Positions 1 to 31,900 of a DNA stretch of 64,000 nt are shown here, piece after piece. Source of the stretch: Owenia fusiformis (lineage: Eukaryota > Annelida > Polychaeta > Sabellida > Oweniidae); contig CAIIXF020000001.1 of NCBI GenBank assembly GCA_903813345.2, forward strand, positions 35,495,366 through 35,559,365, written 5' to 3'. The notes beneath the pieces were generated by a model. That model was given only the letters and a program-made list of their open reading frames with translations, was not told where the DNA came from and made no database searches. The first letter of the stretch is position 1. Each line of letters opens with the position of its first letter. Made by a program: the position numbers and the translations under genes.

Positions 1-21
1 TGTGATTGGTATGGGATAAAC

Positions 22-167
22 AGATCATCCTATAGTCGGTTCAGGATACTGGGATTATCCCTTGGCCAATATAATATATCTACCCTCGGGACCTACGGCC
101 CTCGGGCAGATATATTATATTGGCCTCGGGATAATCCCAATATCCTGAACCTCATATAGGATAATCT
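22..167. repeat. Imperfect palindrome (foldback repeat) in an MTAP intron
   Basis: The two halves are reverse complements with a few mismatches. The left half runs from AGATCATCCTATA through GGGATTATCCC and AATATAATATATCT, and the right half returns through AGATATATTATATT, GGGATAATCCC and TATAGGATAATCT. The centre, near 90-105, is CTCGGGACCTACGGCCCTCGGG. No coding potential is seen. It looks like a small foldback MITE; the family is unknown to me. Confidence 0.75.
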
Positions 168-232
168 CTATTTATTCCATAATACTACTGTTTTCCAAGG
201 GAAATATGAAGGAATAAAAATCGTTTTGAATC

Positions 233-343
233 GTATTACATGAAAAAATCGTATTGTCCCTGGGAAAAAATCGTATTGGAGCGTATTACATGGAAAAATC
301 GTATTGTCCCTGGGAAAAAATCGTATTGAAACGTATTAACCTT
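233..343. repeat. Tandem repeat, about 56-bp unit, two copies
   Basis: The unit contains CGTATTACATG, then AAAAATCGTATTGTCCCTGG and GAAAAAATCGTATTG. It occurs twice in a row with one or two substitutions and starts a third time. It sits between the palindrome at 22-167 and MTAP exon sequence. No function is evident. Confidence 0.7.
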
Positions 344-446
344 TTTTTGGTTTCCCGGTTATTTTTAACCTTGGCTAATTGATAAAAGCATTATCCAAAT
401 GTAAAATTTTAGAGGAATGTATTATGGAATAAATAGGTTATTTCTG

Positions 447-575
447 GTCAGGATTGAATATGGGTTTTATTCCTCGGAAGAAATGATATTGACCTTGGGA
501 AATATGATATTGACCGAGAGAGCGCAGCGACTGAGTGTCAATATTCAATCCCTCCCAGTAAATAATCGATATTTA
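447..575. repeat. Degenerate foldback with GAGAGAGCGCAGCGA centre
   Basis: TGATATTGACC occurs twice on the left, and the right side returns with GTCAATATTCAATCCCTCCCA. The centre GAGAGAGCGCAGCGACTGAGTG resembles the centre of the better-preserved foldback at 4513-4655, so both probably belong to one family. It is too decayed to define ends. Confidence 0.45.
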
Positions 576-730
576 TTGGGTCTTTTTAGGCCATTTTAGG
601 GCCTGTAATGATACTGTTAATAAAAGTCATATACGTGGAATTTATTTGAAAACAGACATTTCATAGTAATAAGTAAAAAATCATTTGAAGTTGAAATCTT
701 GCTGACCAGGCTTATCTGGTACAATTTCAG

Positions 731-3700
731 GACTCAAAAGCGCACACAGACATTCTTTGATTGCAGTGAAACTGGGATGAAAGGAGTATGTCATATACCA
801 ATGCATACACCTTTCTGTGATGATTCAGTACAGGTAATATATCACATGTGCTATGATAATCTAAGATTATTAAGACCATAAAGGTATATAGTAGGTATAT
901 GATCATGGTGTATAAATCCATTAGTAAATCAAACAAATATATGCTTGATTGTAGGATAATTCATCCATTTTGACAGTACAAGTATAAATAGTTGTATCAA
1001 AAATGAAAAGCCATATCTTCTACAAAAAATGTTACACAAAGAAATTACCTTTACCTTATAGTTAATTCGCAAGCTGTATTCTTCACTTGAAATTTGTCAC
1101 CCAACCATAATATTGATGTCTAATACTTGATCTTACAATGCAAGAAATGTAAAAATTGTTTTCCAATGAAAAGCTGTTTTCAGTTTTGCGAAGGGGAACT
1201 TGCTTCTCATACAATATACATACAGCGTACATCCAATCATCTATGTGCAAATTCAAGGCTTAAAAATGAAACTCTTCAATCAAGCTGCCATCTTTCCTTA
1301 TCTGGCATGAATTAATTTGTTTGCAGATTCTAATAAATTCAGCCAAGGCCATAGGTCTTAACCATCATCCCACAGGTACAATGCTGACAATTGAAGGACC
1401 AAGATTCTCTTCAAAAGCAGAAAGTGTATTGTGGCATCAATGGGGGGCTCATTGTGTAAATATGTCTACAGTTCCAGAGGTAAGTAATAAGTATTCCATT
1501 ATTATGACACCATGGCAACTAAAAGTCATAATTGAGATTATTTGTTGTTTCTATAACAATTAATGCTTTTGTTTACTTTTGTTGTTATGCCCTTTGTTTG
1601 TGATTTCCTATGATGTCACACTATACTAATGGTGTATAGCAACAATCAGAATTTTAACAGTTTACAAACAAGTTTTTCAAAATTTTATACATATTTTATA
1701 AATATTTATAATGCTGAACATTTTTTGACCTCTGATTATGGATAGTGTGAAGATAAAAGAAATGAGCAAAGTGGACAAAGTTAAAATAGCAGAGAATTGC
1801 GCAGAAAATGGCAACAAATCAGCCAAGAAAATAGAAATAATGGGAGAACAAAAAATTCAGACAGGCTCTGGAGATGGTATGGATGTACTTCAACGATTGA
1901 TGAATTCCATACCAAAATCAACACCGGGGACTTTACCTCAGAACTCTCTCAAGTCAGGTACCTGGAAGAATCATGAAAACAGAGAAAACAACAAAGTGAA
2001 CAGACAAGCCAGTTGTTTTGCAGATTCTATAATGAAACTGTTTGATAAAAACTTGAATATGAACACAACAAATACTTTTATTTCAAAATGTGGTACATCT
2101 GATAGCACAACACAATCCAGCCAGTTACAACCCATGCTGAAATCTATGTCAGCAGCCCAAATGCCATTGATAAAGCTAATGCCATCACCAGCACAAAGTG
2201 TCTCTAAGGTTGCATCAACATCTCCTGAATCGAGGGTGAACCAACATCCTTCAGTCATGCGTACTGCTAGTTGTAATAATAACACTAGCTCATTGCTGAA
2301 ATCTAGCATCAACATTCACTCAAGACAAACTGCTAGCATAAATGTATCTAAACCAATCTTGACTATTAAACTTGATAATAGTACAAGAAGAGACTGCCAA
2401 GAGACTACTGGGGAAGATGGTTGTAGACATAATCTTTATACTGGAGGTACACCATCTTCACACAAGGATGACATGAATACCCTACCTGGTACTGACTTAG
2501 CCTACCGTACCCCTGGAGCCAGTAAAAAGAACCGCAGTGGCAATATCAAGCGTCCTATGAATGCATTCATGGTGTGGGCACGTATGTATCGACCTCTTTT
2601 AGCAGCACAGTTCCCTACATCTAACAATTCAGATATCAGCGTAAGGTTGGGGACAGTATGGAATGAAATGACGGATGAGGAAAAGAAGCCATTTTATGAT
2701 GAGTCGGAACGAATCAAGCATCAGCATAAGATAGATTATCCAGGTTGGGTGTATAAACCACAACCTACTAAGAGACGACAGTGTGATTATGGAACTGGTT
2801 CATGGCCAAGAATCAATCTTCCCTCTAACTCCATGCAATCTTACCAATCTACCTCACCTCTTATTAACAGCCCTCTGAAACCCAGACCCATCATGGCCAA
2901 GCCATATGACATTGTGAAAGAAAGCCCGAAACTGCAATATACTCTTGTGACATCATCAAATAAAGAAGCCGCTAGTGGGTTCTCTGGAGGTAGTTGTTCA
3001 ATGCCGATTCACAAGGTCTCTGCCCTGGGAAGACCACCCTCCATATCAGTCCGAACCACTGCTACAGAATGTACGAATGCTTTTGCTCCTGTGCCACATG
3101 TGAAGTTGGAGAGAGTTGATACAATCGTAGACAGTGAAGTAACCTCTGCTGTAGCATCACTGAAAAAATCTCAATCCGAAGATGATCTTTGGCTCTTTCC
3201 TTTTCCATCCCTGCCCCATGTGCCTTATATCCAGGACATCGATGCACCATTAGCCAATAGCAAGGCGGAAAGCAAGAAACTAAATTTTGCAACAAAAATC
3301 AAGAAAGAGAAAACATCGGATAGTGTTTCAAACACAATGATCCAACTTGGTGACACTTTAACAAGCATATCTGGTGAATCCCTAACAGACTCAAATGACC
3401 CATTTTACTTTGATATGAACTTTGTGGAACTTGCAATGCAGGATAATGCCCCCTCCTCTGATATCATTGACATTGAGAAGTGGGAGCGCTACATGAACAG
3501 CACATCTCCAGGTAGTGAGATTGAGAAAGCATTTGGAATCATGGACAAAGACCAACAAAATGTGATAAATAATCAACAGAAGTCTGAAAAACTTGACACT
3601 AAACCATCAAAGCAAAGGAGAACAGTAAAACGCAATAGTAGCACTTGTATCAGTAGCATGAAAGTTGATAAAACTGATAGCAAAAGAACAAAATATAGTA

Positions 3701-6187
3701 AGAAAAGTGATCTAAACATGAGCAAAGCCAGCTCTTGCAAGTCAAAGGGTAGTGCTCAAAATGTACATAGAACTGAATAAACAAAAGCTGAAAAGTAAAG
3801 ACAGATCAGTTACAAGGACTTGCATTAAGCATTTTATATTGACTTTTTTAAAACAATTTTATTATTTTAACATTTTGTAGCATTATTTTAAAATGTATTC
3901 TAAATTATCAGATTATACTTTACTTGTTCTGATCACTGAATAAAATAAACTATTTTTTCATGTACACATGCACTCAACTTTTGTTACCTTTCTATATCAA
4001 TTAGACCATGGTATTATGAGTGGTAAATGGGAATCCTGGTGATATAGTTCTTGCAGCCTCACAAGGACGATGTATTTTATTTACTATCAACTTTCATATA
4101 TCATCCTAGGGCTAATCTATTCTAAAAAGTTTTTTATTTATAACAGCAGACAACATCTATTCATAGCCAGACCCAAAACCACTTGACAAATGCTCAGAAT
4201 GGTGAAAAATTGCATGATTTTGAAAAGGATTTTTGGCCAGGCCAGGTCCCGAATCCCCCTGGCTACAGGCCTGATAGCACAGAGCTGAAGTTAAAGGTCT
4301 GATTTACGGGTCTTTATTATTGCTGACCAATGAGGGGATTGTATCATTTTAGTCTTATAAAATGTTTCTACTTTATAGGTTGTGCTAGCCAAGGAGGCAG
4401 GCCTTTCTTATGCTGCTATTGCTCTAGTGACAGACTATGACAGCTGGCATGAGTCTAAAGAACCAGTGAGTATGATCAGTCCCCAACCATATGCATGTCT
4501 TCTATAATTATAGGATATCCTATGATTTTGAGGAATATCATTTTTATCTACGAGGTGATATTGATATCTGCACGAGAGAGCGAAGCGAACGAGTGCATAT
4601 ATCAATATCACCGAGTAGATTAAAATGATATTCTGAAAAAAATCATAGGATGTTCTTATTATCCTACACTTACAAGGAGTGTACTGAATGTATAATATCA
4701 CTGTAAAATGAATTTCATGCCAAATAGAGTCCATTTGGCGGGAAATCAACAAGCGGAGTATATCGTCACAATATCCTCCGCATATTGGATTTTCCGGAGT
4801 ATATCGTCACGATATCCTCCGCCCGGAGTATATCGTTACGATATCCTCCGGATATTCATTTTGCCAAAAAATATCAAATTTATTTTTTCATGTTATTATA
4901 CATTTGGTACACTAAGTGTAGGATAATATAAATTATTCCTTATAGTCACTGTGCTTTGTTATCCTATCAAAGAAAAGTTGGATGGATATGGAGAATGCCC
5001 TCTTCCCTCTGTCCATCATTTCAGATGGTATTCAAATACTGATCGTCTGATTTTTAATCATGCACATATTTCATTCTAATACTAAATGCTTTATGGCTAC
5101 CGGTATATGTAAATCCTGCTCAAAAGTGTATTTTACTGCAGTAGAAGTTCTTTTGTTTTAGGCTTATTCAAATACAGATGATGTAGCAAACTCGACAATG
5201 ATAGAATAATCGTTATTCTGTGATTCAAGTAAAATACAGAAAGTATTGTACCTGATAAAGTCTGCATTTCACAACTGAAATGCATCTTCAAAAGGGCACA
5301 ATATTTCTGTATTTTATGAGAAATCACTAAGTATAGGTTTTATCTTTTCCTTAGAAAATGATGAGTTTGATGTTACAGCATGGTACAGTAATACAGTAAT
5401 GTCAGAGTGCTGTTCAGTGCTGTATCTCATGACGTGAAAATGCAGGATATAATATTTGAACGTCACATTGGCCAATCAGATCATAGAAACATGTTCATTG
5501 AATGAATGAATAATGTATACATTGGTTCTCTGATAACTTGTGTGTAGCATTTGCCACATTGATTTCAGGTAAATGTTGAGAATGTACTGAAGACATTCAA
5601 GCAGAATGCAAAACAGGCTTGTGATTTAATACTTCACGCCATTCCAAAGTTTGCTCAGAAAGATTGGACGGATATTGTTAAGGCTAACAAGGTAAGCATA
5701 GTGAATTCTCGGTACCCTATAACACACCTATGAAGTCATTCCTCTTTGAAAGCTTATGTACAAGCAATATGGGTAATATGTTTACAATAGTGAACCTTTA
5801 TTTTAATCATATTCAATTAATGAAATAAATTGAACATCTATAAATAAACAATTATATTGATTGGTTCATTTCTTATTGTTATAAGTGTATCTACATGTTT
5901 TCTTGTACCAAAATTATGAAATCTATAGCTTTTTGCATGCATATATAAAACTACTATTGCAAATTACATTACTGTTATGATAAATAATTGACCAATCCTT
6001 CCCTTACCTTATATTCATTCCTTATGAGATGGCAAAATAAGCCTAATCACATACAGTATTATATATACTGTACCAGCATTTAGGAGATGCACTAAGATGC
6101 AAAATATCCCAATTTAAGTACTCACCTTATGCTTCACCTGTTTTTCAGGACTTAGTGGAAGGCTCTATAATGCCTGGGACGAAGTAG
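731..6187 (+). CDS. MTAP: S-methyl-5'-thioadenosine phosphorylase, 3' five exons (5' end off window)
   Basis: Exons are 731-833, 1327-1479, 4379-4465, 5569-5691 and 6149-6187, ending with TAG. All junctions are AG/GT and the reading phase is kept. The enzyme phosphorolyses methylthioadenosine to adenine and 5-methylthioribose-1-phosphate in cytosolic methionine salvage. Visible family features are GVCHIPM and PFC in the first exon, [17 protein letters not shown] and NMSTVPE in the second (the human enzyme has Phe177 and Met196-Thr197 in the matching stretches), and TDYDSWHE in the third, carrying the two Asp residues expected to contact the adenine. About 167 C-terminal residues are encoded here; the animal enzyme is about 280, so upstream exons lie left of the window. 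The 2.9 kb intron 1480-4378 contains a complete SOX gene on the same strand. PNP is a relative, but the TDYD motif favours MTAP. Confidence 0.95.
1738..3780 (+). CDS. SOX30: SOX30/SoxH-type HMG-box transcription factor, intronless, nested in an MTAP intron
   Basis: One uninterrupted ORF of 680 residues with ATG at 1738. The HMG box spans about residues 269-341, starting [17 protein letters not shown] and continuing with [16 protein letters not shown] and [12 protein letters not shown], then ending with [13 protein letters not shown]. The RP after MVWAR-x-Y and the PGWVY end match the SOX30 (group H) box better than groups B-F. Outside the box the protein is Ser/Thr/Lys-rich and low in complexity, with a basic tail (KQRRTVKR) that may add a nuclear signal, and an acidic stretch near residues 540-600. 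SOX30 regulates male germ-cell programmes in vertebrates, and SoxH is male-biased in several bivalves; the role here is inferred. It lies wholly within the MTAP intron on the same strand. Vertebrate SOX30 has introns, so this copy is either a retrogene or has lost them. Confidence 0.92.
   Translation: MDSVKIKEMSKVDKVKIAENCAENGNKSAKKIEIMGEQKIQTGSGDGMDVLQRLMNSIPKSTPGTLPQNSLKSGTWKNHENRENNKVNRQASCFADSIMKLFDKNLNMNTTNTFISKCGTSDSTTQSSQLQPMLKSMSAAQMPLIKLMPSPAQSVSKVASTSPESRVNQHPSVMRTASCNNNTSSLLKSSINIHSRQTASINVSKPILTIKLDNSTRRDCQETTGEDGCRHNLYTGGTPSSHKDDMNTLPGTDLAYRTPGASKKNRSGNIKRPMNAFMVWARMYRPLLAAQFPTSNNSDISVRLGTVWNEMTDEEKKPFYDESERIKHQHKIDYPGWVYKPQPTKRRQCDYGTGSWPRINLPSNSMQSYQSTSPLINSPLKPRPIMAKPYDIVKESPKLQYTLVTSSNKEAASGFSGGSCSMPIHKVSALGRPPSISVRTTATECTNAFAPVPHVKLERVDTIVDSEVTSAVASLKKSQSEDDLWLFPFPSLPHVPYIQDIDAPLANSKAESKKLNFATKIKKEKTSDSVSNTMIQLGDTLTSISGESLTDSNDPFYFDMNFVELAMQDNAPSSDIIDIEKWERYMNSTSPGSEIEKAFGIMDKDQQNVINNQQKSEKLDTKPSKQRRTVKRNSSTCISSMKVDKTDSKRTKYSKKSDLNMSKASSCKSKGSAQNVHRTE
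3939..3949 (+). promoter_or_regulatory. Overlapping poly(A) signals of the nested SOX gene
   Basis: Two AATAAA hexamers overlap by one base, about 160 bp after the SOX stop codon and still inside the MTAP intron. This fits an independent 3' end for the nested gene. A pre-mRNA of MTAP would also contain them, so they could cause premature MTAP polyadenylation. Confidence 0.55.
4513..4655. repeat. Foldback repeat with GAGAGAGCGAAGCGAACGAG centre
   Basis: The left arm reads ATCCTATGATTTT, GAATATCATTTT, ATCTAC and GGTGATATTGATAT. The right arm is the reverse complement: ATATCAATATCACC, GTAGAT, AAAATGATATTC and AAAATCATAGGAT. The loop is the GC-richer GAGAGAGCGAAGCGAACGAG. It lies in an MTAP intron, 48 bp after an exon. 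Confidence 0.75.
4754..4850. repeat. Three copies of a 27-bp near-palindrome
   Basis: Copies at 4754-4780, 4795-4821 and 4824-4850 each start CGGAGTATATCGT and end ATATCCTCCG. Each unit is itself a near-perfect inverted repeat. The spacers are 14 and 2 bp. It is in an MTAP intron, 100 bp from the foldback at 4513-4655. Confidence 0.8.
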
Positions 6188-7003
6188 CAATCTTCAACAG
6201 ACCAACAAAGCAGTAGAGAATAGAAACCTAACCAGCTTAATTCTAAACATAGGACACTGGGAATGAGATATTAAATGTGTACGTCTTATTCAGGATGCCC
6301 TAATCTAATCAAGTGTATGTTAATACAGTAGAATCAGAGTTCGTTCACAGAAACTGACAAAAAGCTCAATTAGACTATAATTTGCTGGTTGCTTGGCACA
6401 TTTTGCACAAGCTTGTAGATTCTTCCATTTTCTAGAATGATTCTCCTGGACTCACCAGCCATGTTGAAAATAACAAGGCAATGAATATTGATATAAAGAT
6501 AAAATGTTCTCGCCATTAGAAATCTCGCTAAAGATTTAGACTACAAGACAATCCTCTCACATTAACTTCAGTCAGACCTGTGTTAGTGAAATGTGTTTGG
6601 TTCCACTAAGAGGTGTTCCATTTGAGGTTTTACTGTAGTTCTACTCAGTTATGCCTCAAAGATGGCAGCTGCATTACAGTATCACACAATGAATGAAAAA
6701 TATCTTTAGGACATTCCTTTTGATTAAGGAACTATCTTTGTCAGGGGATTTAGATTCAATGTCTTCAAGCATGGATTACAAGATGTGGCTAACCTGCAAT
6801 AGAGAACTGTGAAATAACTACTGCAATAAACAACTTTGGTGGTGGATGATAGAGGTTAAATGTGCACAATATTGAGTATTACTTTCGAGTATTTTTTTCT
6901 AGCAATTTTATTCTTATATTTTTGATGAATAATAATATACTATACTGTATTTGCCATGAACTTGGCACTTTTGTTCTGGTATTTGGTGAATAAAAGTACA
7001 TGC
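6188..7003 (+). other. MTAP 3' untranslated region, with poly(A) signal at 6989-6994
   Basis: No coding potential is seen after the MTAP stop. AATAAA occurs at 6989-6994, just before the repeat that starts near 7004; another AATAAA-like site is near 6822. The true transcript end cannot be fixed without RNA data. Confidence 0.5.
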
Positions 7004-7523
7004 ACAGGGTGACTCAAAAACCATTACACAATAATTTTTTAATAACTTCAAATACTGATGGTATCTGGGATTTTGTGGAGATTAGTGGTGACATACTTTT
7101 TTGTGGCCAGTGTTCAGCATCTGTAACAAATTGCATGTTAATGCCTTGTCTGAAATTGGGATATGTCCCAGCCATTACTTAAATCATTTCTGGATTGCTT
7201 TCACATATATTATAAATAATTACTAAACATCTACCCATTTTTCTAGAATAACTTTGTTAAATTTTTTTTTTTTTTTTAAATATGATGAACTGACTAGCTT
7301 ATTAAGTAAATTTTAAGAAAGACAGATTTCCTAATTTACAATTTTGAGTGATCTGGCGTCAGAGCATACCACTATGGAAAATATGATATCTCTAAATCTA
7401 AGTTGTTGATGCAAGTACACCAATGTTTCATGCATTGAACATTATCTACACATAAACTATGAAGATTCCTTCTTAATTGAGTTATTCCAAAACTACAGGG
7501 TAACATTTTTGGGACACCCTGTA
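7004..7523. mobile_element. Mariner-like MITE between MTAP and COPA
   Basis: The left end reads CACAGGGTGACTCAAAAACC and the right end, reverse-complemented, reads ACAGGGTGTCCCAAAAA. CAGGGTG is a typical mariner/Tc1 terminus. GTACATG flanks both ends. There is no transposase ORF in about 520 bp, so it is non-autonomous. It separates the converging 3' ends of MTAP and COPA. Confidence 0.6.
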
Positions 7524-8350
7524 CATGTATTGTTGACAAAAAACATTAAGAGTTCAGCTAAAAATTGAATCAGAACTGCGATACTTCTGTTACTATTTAG
7601 ACCATGTTGTTGAACAACATAAAATACATGTACGTTAAATAATATGAAACAAGGCATACCATGCAAAATGTCACTACCTGCCATTTGTTACAGATGCCAA
7701 ATATCATCCCCTGAAAATCAACCACAAATCGCCAAACACCGTCCACGAAAAAGTTGGAAACTAATTATATCTCACTTCTTGTGGTGGTGACATAATAACA
7801 AATTCAGAAATATAACATTCAGTTTGTTAGCGTCATAATATCTTTATTAATCCCTTATTTGTACATCATTAAATTTAAGAAGCTTTTTAAAAGCTTGCAA
7901 AATATTTTAAAAATTAACTTTTAAAATTTATTTTTCAAACAATACACCTGTCTATTGAAATGCAACCAATATTGCACATTTTTCTCTAATATAGCTAGCT
8001 ATTAGACTGGAACATTTCAGACTGAAAGTGATTGAATCTAACATGAACTTCCAAAAAATTGAAATGTTTCTAATGGAACGTGTGTTCAAGGTTTGACTTC
8101 TTCACATAATAAGTCCTTAGTACAGAATTTAATTCTTCATTTTCAGACCAATACACAAATAGAATATGACAAGTCTGTTCTATTGGAGATACTATTCCTT
8201 AAACTCGACTCATGAAATATCACAGCATATTTTCGCTGATCACAACTTATTATCCAATGTTGAATGGAATATGAGATTTTCTATAGTCCCCGGGATAATG
8301 AACCTCTTTTCATAAATTATAAAATATATCTATCTGTCTCTATTGGTAGA
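7524..8350 (-). other. COPA 3' flank / probable 3' UTR
   Basis: No exon or conserved ORF is seen. On the minus strand an AATAAA lies at 7843-7848, about 500 bp after the COPA stop, and is a candidate poly(A) signal. The rest is AT-rich single-copy-looking sequence. Confidence 0.4.
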
Positions 8351-28149
<19,799 letters not shown>

Positions 28150-28962
28150 TGCAGATCATGTATTTTGTTATAAATAAGAGACTAATCGGCAACTCGAAAA
28201 GTGCCAACGAAAACCTCCAACGTGGAATATATAAATATGGAAGATGATGTACTAAATAATCGATCGTATAGTTCGTTTTTTTATGAGATTTTTTTTCATT
28301 TTGAAAGTATTTGATATTAAATTGCAAGTGTGTAATTGATCATCAAATAACATTACAATAACTAAAGAAATTATGATCATGAAATTATCAGCACTTGGGC
28401 TATATTTGATATACATAAGCTGATCCCAGGAAGCTGATTTAAATGAATAAAGCCATATTTACGTTCGTCGATTTACTGTATTACTAAATACGAACATTTG
28501 GGAACTAAATGCACGAATGAAAATGTATTCTTTTTTATTAATGCAAGTTTAATTTTTTTAATACGGTAATTTCTGGCTAATATAATATACATTGCATTAG
28601 ATTTAAATTTGAAAAACATATTTTAATATGTGAAGTGGAAGTGTATTTTTGGAAAAGAAAAAAACATTGTAAAAGTTTGAGACATCAATTTTTTGACTTT
28701 TAAACATTTGAAATCTCTCTAATAATCAATTTTGTTTGAATAAACAAGGATATTTTCATTATCTACACATGGATATATTATTTTTATAACTGAACTTTTA
28801 ATTAAGTACATTATTCAGAAGATTTGTCAGATCTTTACCTCTGAGCCCGTGGATCAACTGGAATCATGAACTTCTAGTTCTCTATTTCCGAGTCTACACC
28901 AAACAGTAAATACAGATTCGTTACATTGACAACAAAACTGGATTTTATCATTGAGTAATAAA
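28150..28962. promoter_or_regulatory. 813-bp COPA-DGCR6 intergenic region, possible bidirectional promoter
   Basis: It lies between the COPA start (minus strand) and the DGCR6 start (plus strand). The sequence is AT-rich, with no CpG island and no convincing TATA box placed relative to either start. It must hold the 5' UTRs and promoters of both genes unless further non-coding exons exist. No repeat structure was recognised in it. Confidence 0.5.
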
Positions 28963-31900
28963 ATGTCCAACACAGCAGAATATGTGCCAACTGTAGGAGA
29001 GGGTGTCTTGCAAGCTGTTCGTGGGGAGTTGGCGAAAAAAGAGCAGGTTCAGAAGAAACATTACTTCATGTTAAATGAACTTCAAAAAATGGCAAGGGAG
29101 CTACCTATGTAAGCACTGTGAACAATAGTTCTTATTATCATATGCATGCTTCATCTAATCGGGAATCCCCGGGTAGGGAATGTAGGCTATATCCAATAGA
29201 CTGAATATCTTGAGAATTAACTATTGATCATCATGCCCCTCCTGTGGAAAAAACAGGAAATTTTCTGCACAAAATTATCAATTTTAGGAAGCTTCACTTC
29301 CCAAAAATAAACATTAAAGATAAAACAGAAATTCTAGTGACGAGTTCATATGGTTAAAATAACGAAATAATGAAATGTAACCATGTGTCTACTTATCAGT
29401 TTGTTCTATGTCTTTCATCCTGCTAGATTACATTGTGGAACTCAGCCAAACACGACACTGAAGGCAGTATTTTGAGGTTATAAAATCTAAATCTAAAAAT
29501 TTCCGATTTGCAGCCCCTTAGAGATTTCCAGAATTGAACAAAGTAGCGAACGTTGCGATCTTTCAACTTTAGTTCGTTGTTTTTCACTACTCTATGTGTA
29601 GTTTTTCATTTTAGGAGGCGGTCTTATTTGAATGCATCATTCATTTCAGGTCTTTATGAATCAATAGATCAATAAGCAGACTAAAAATTCAAATTTAGCA
29701 GTTTCGTTCGTGTCGTACTGGGCCTGTTAGGCACGAAAAACAATTTAGCAGTTTCGTTCGTCGCGTAATTGGGCCTTCTATAATCAGTAGCAAATGCTCG
29801 CAAAACATTTTCCAAAATATTTACTTCCGTTTTCCTTGAAGACATAGTTGGGTGACACGTCATTGACACGTCATTAAGTCACATGATCGATACAGTAACT
29901 AGTCACGTGATCAGACACATGTCAGTCATGTGAGCTTGCAAAATGGACGATCTAAATTTCCAACAATTCTGCTAAGATCAGTATCGATATGTTGTTTCAA
30001 CATTTGCTGTTCCCTAACTAGTTCAGTGATCTCCGCAGGATTTTTCTCAAGTGGGTGCAAAATTCTCATTTTCACAATCAGATCAAAATTGGTCAAAATA
30101 TGCCAATTCTTCTCATTTTCTAGTGGATGCAAATTGATTTTCAGGTGGGTGCAAGCGGCAGCCTATTTTCAAAATCTCAGGTGGTTGCTGCGCCCACTTG
30201 CTTTAATGCTCGGGAGATCACTGTAGTTACTTTGAAGTAACATCAAAATAAAAGAATGAAGGAACTGCCTGTGTTCAAGTTTGGTAAGATTTTTTGTTCT
30301 CTTGATTTGAACCTACTAGTCGAGTCGCATATTATTATTAGATTTGGCTCAGATTTAGAGAATTGTGATACATTCATTTTGAAATAAGTAGATGCACTTA
30401 ACTAGTGGACTAACATTGATGTAGCAAAAGCGAGGGACTTACTAAATAATTTGCGGCTTCATTTTAAAACCATATTCCCAACTTTGTGTATATTTTTAAC
30501 AAGATTACTGTACAACTCCTTTCACGATTTTTAATTTTGTGAATTTTAGCAATCACAATTTCATGGCTACTAATTTTGCAGATTTTAGAAGTTTTAATTT
30601 TATTATTGTCTGAATCCTTAACCCCGTCAATGCGAGAGCCGATTAAATCGGCTCTGACGTCACATTTGTGTTTGCGAGAGCCGATTAAATCGGCTCTGAA
30701 AAACCTTTGCTTCAGTGCTAAAGCCGATGAGATCGGCTTTACGTCATTCCCATGTAAAAGGGGATTCCCCTCAGTAATTATGTAAGACATGCAGATCTTC
30801 ACAAATAAACATGATATTGTATGTCTAAAACAATAAATATTTCGAAACACTGTGCTTGTTTGTTCATTTTTCTCAACTTGATCGAGTTTTTAAAAACAGG
30901 AAAAATAAAAACAAATTTTCAAACAAATATTTGGCGGGAAAAATGGCGGCACTAAATGACGATGGCAGTGATTTTTATTGAGAGCCTATTTGATAGTGAT
31001 TCTGATCTCTCTGGTGTCCGAAGCAAGTCAGATGATGAAGGGAATATTCCCATACCTTGTAATCAGTGAAGATGTGTCCCTGGACCTCGGCAATCAAAGG
31101 AAAGATTACAATTTGATAAGGTAAATAGCCCGGGAGGACCAGAAAAATTCCAGTCAAGATTTTTTTTTGAGTTGTGTCAATTATAATCGACATTGTAAGT
31201 TATCAGCTGAATTATTTGAACTGAATTATTTTCATCTAACTATTAGATGAATACTATTATCGAACATATTTTATTTAGAGTGTAAATAGAGCAAATAACA
31301 TACTTGGAAAACTAAGTCACATGACTTGATCATGGTGATCATGTGACATTCAAAATGGCGCCATCCAGGTTAAAAATGAACAAATTTGCTCTTCAATATA
31401 TCGCATATTCTTGAGGGATCATTGTCTTTTTGCAATGTAATGACACAGAGAAAGGTACTGTATGTATATCTGATAACAAATATTTATTGATTTTATGATA
31501 TTTATGGCTCTATAGTGTCTAAACCACTAATGAACCGCAGAATTCATGAATTTTTTTTCAATTTTATTTTTGATTTTCTTATTGTTTCTTTATCATTTCA
31601 TTGTACTATTTCATTGCACTGTTTCATTGCCATGGACAATGCAATACATATACATTACTAGTATACCGAATACTCCTTTACATTGACGTGTATGGCTATG
31701 TACAATATCCATGCATCTAGAGCTGATAGCAAACTTTTTCAAAGACAAATACAGTTGGGAATTACCTTCTTCTAAGGCCACTACATGTATATCGTGAGAA
31801 TTGGCTTGAGACTCGAGTGGACAGGTGGATTTTCTATCACCAACCATGGCCATCTGAAAGCCCATACTTTCCAACATTTTTAACATTGGAAATCCTCACT

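Noticed and set aside
1971..2315. 114-codon minus-strand ORF
   Set aside because: It is antisense to the SOX gene and has no recognisable domain.
29926..30132. Minus-strand frame with [19 protein letters not shown], looking like a helical protein
   Set aside because: The only in-frame start is not an ATG, stops lie just upstream, and there is no splice context. It may be a decayed repeat-encoded protein but I could not assign it.
30635..30740. CRISPR-like regularly spaced repeats
   Set aside because: Only three units, the repeat is a palindrome inside a piggyBac terminus, and the genome is animal. No cas genes.
31611..31886. 91-codon minus-strand ORF inside the piggyBac
   Set aside because: The transposase remnants lie on the plus strand, and this frame matches no known family; it is likely a shadow frame.
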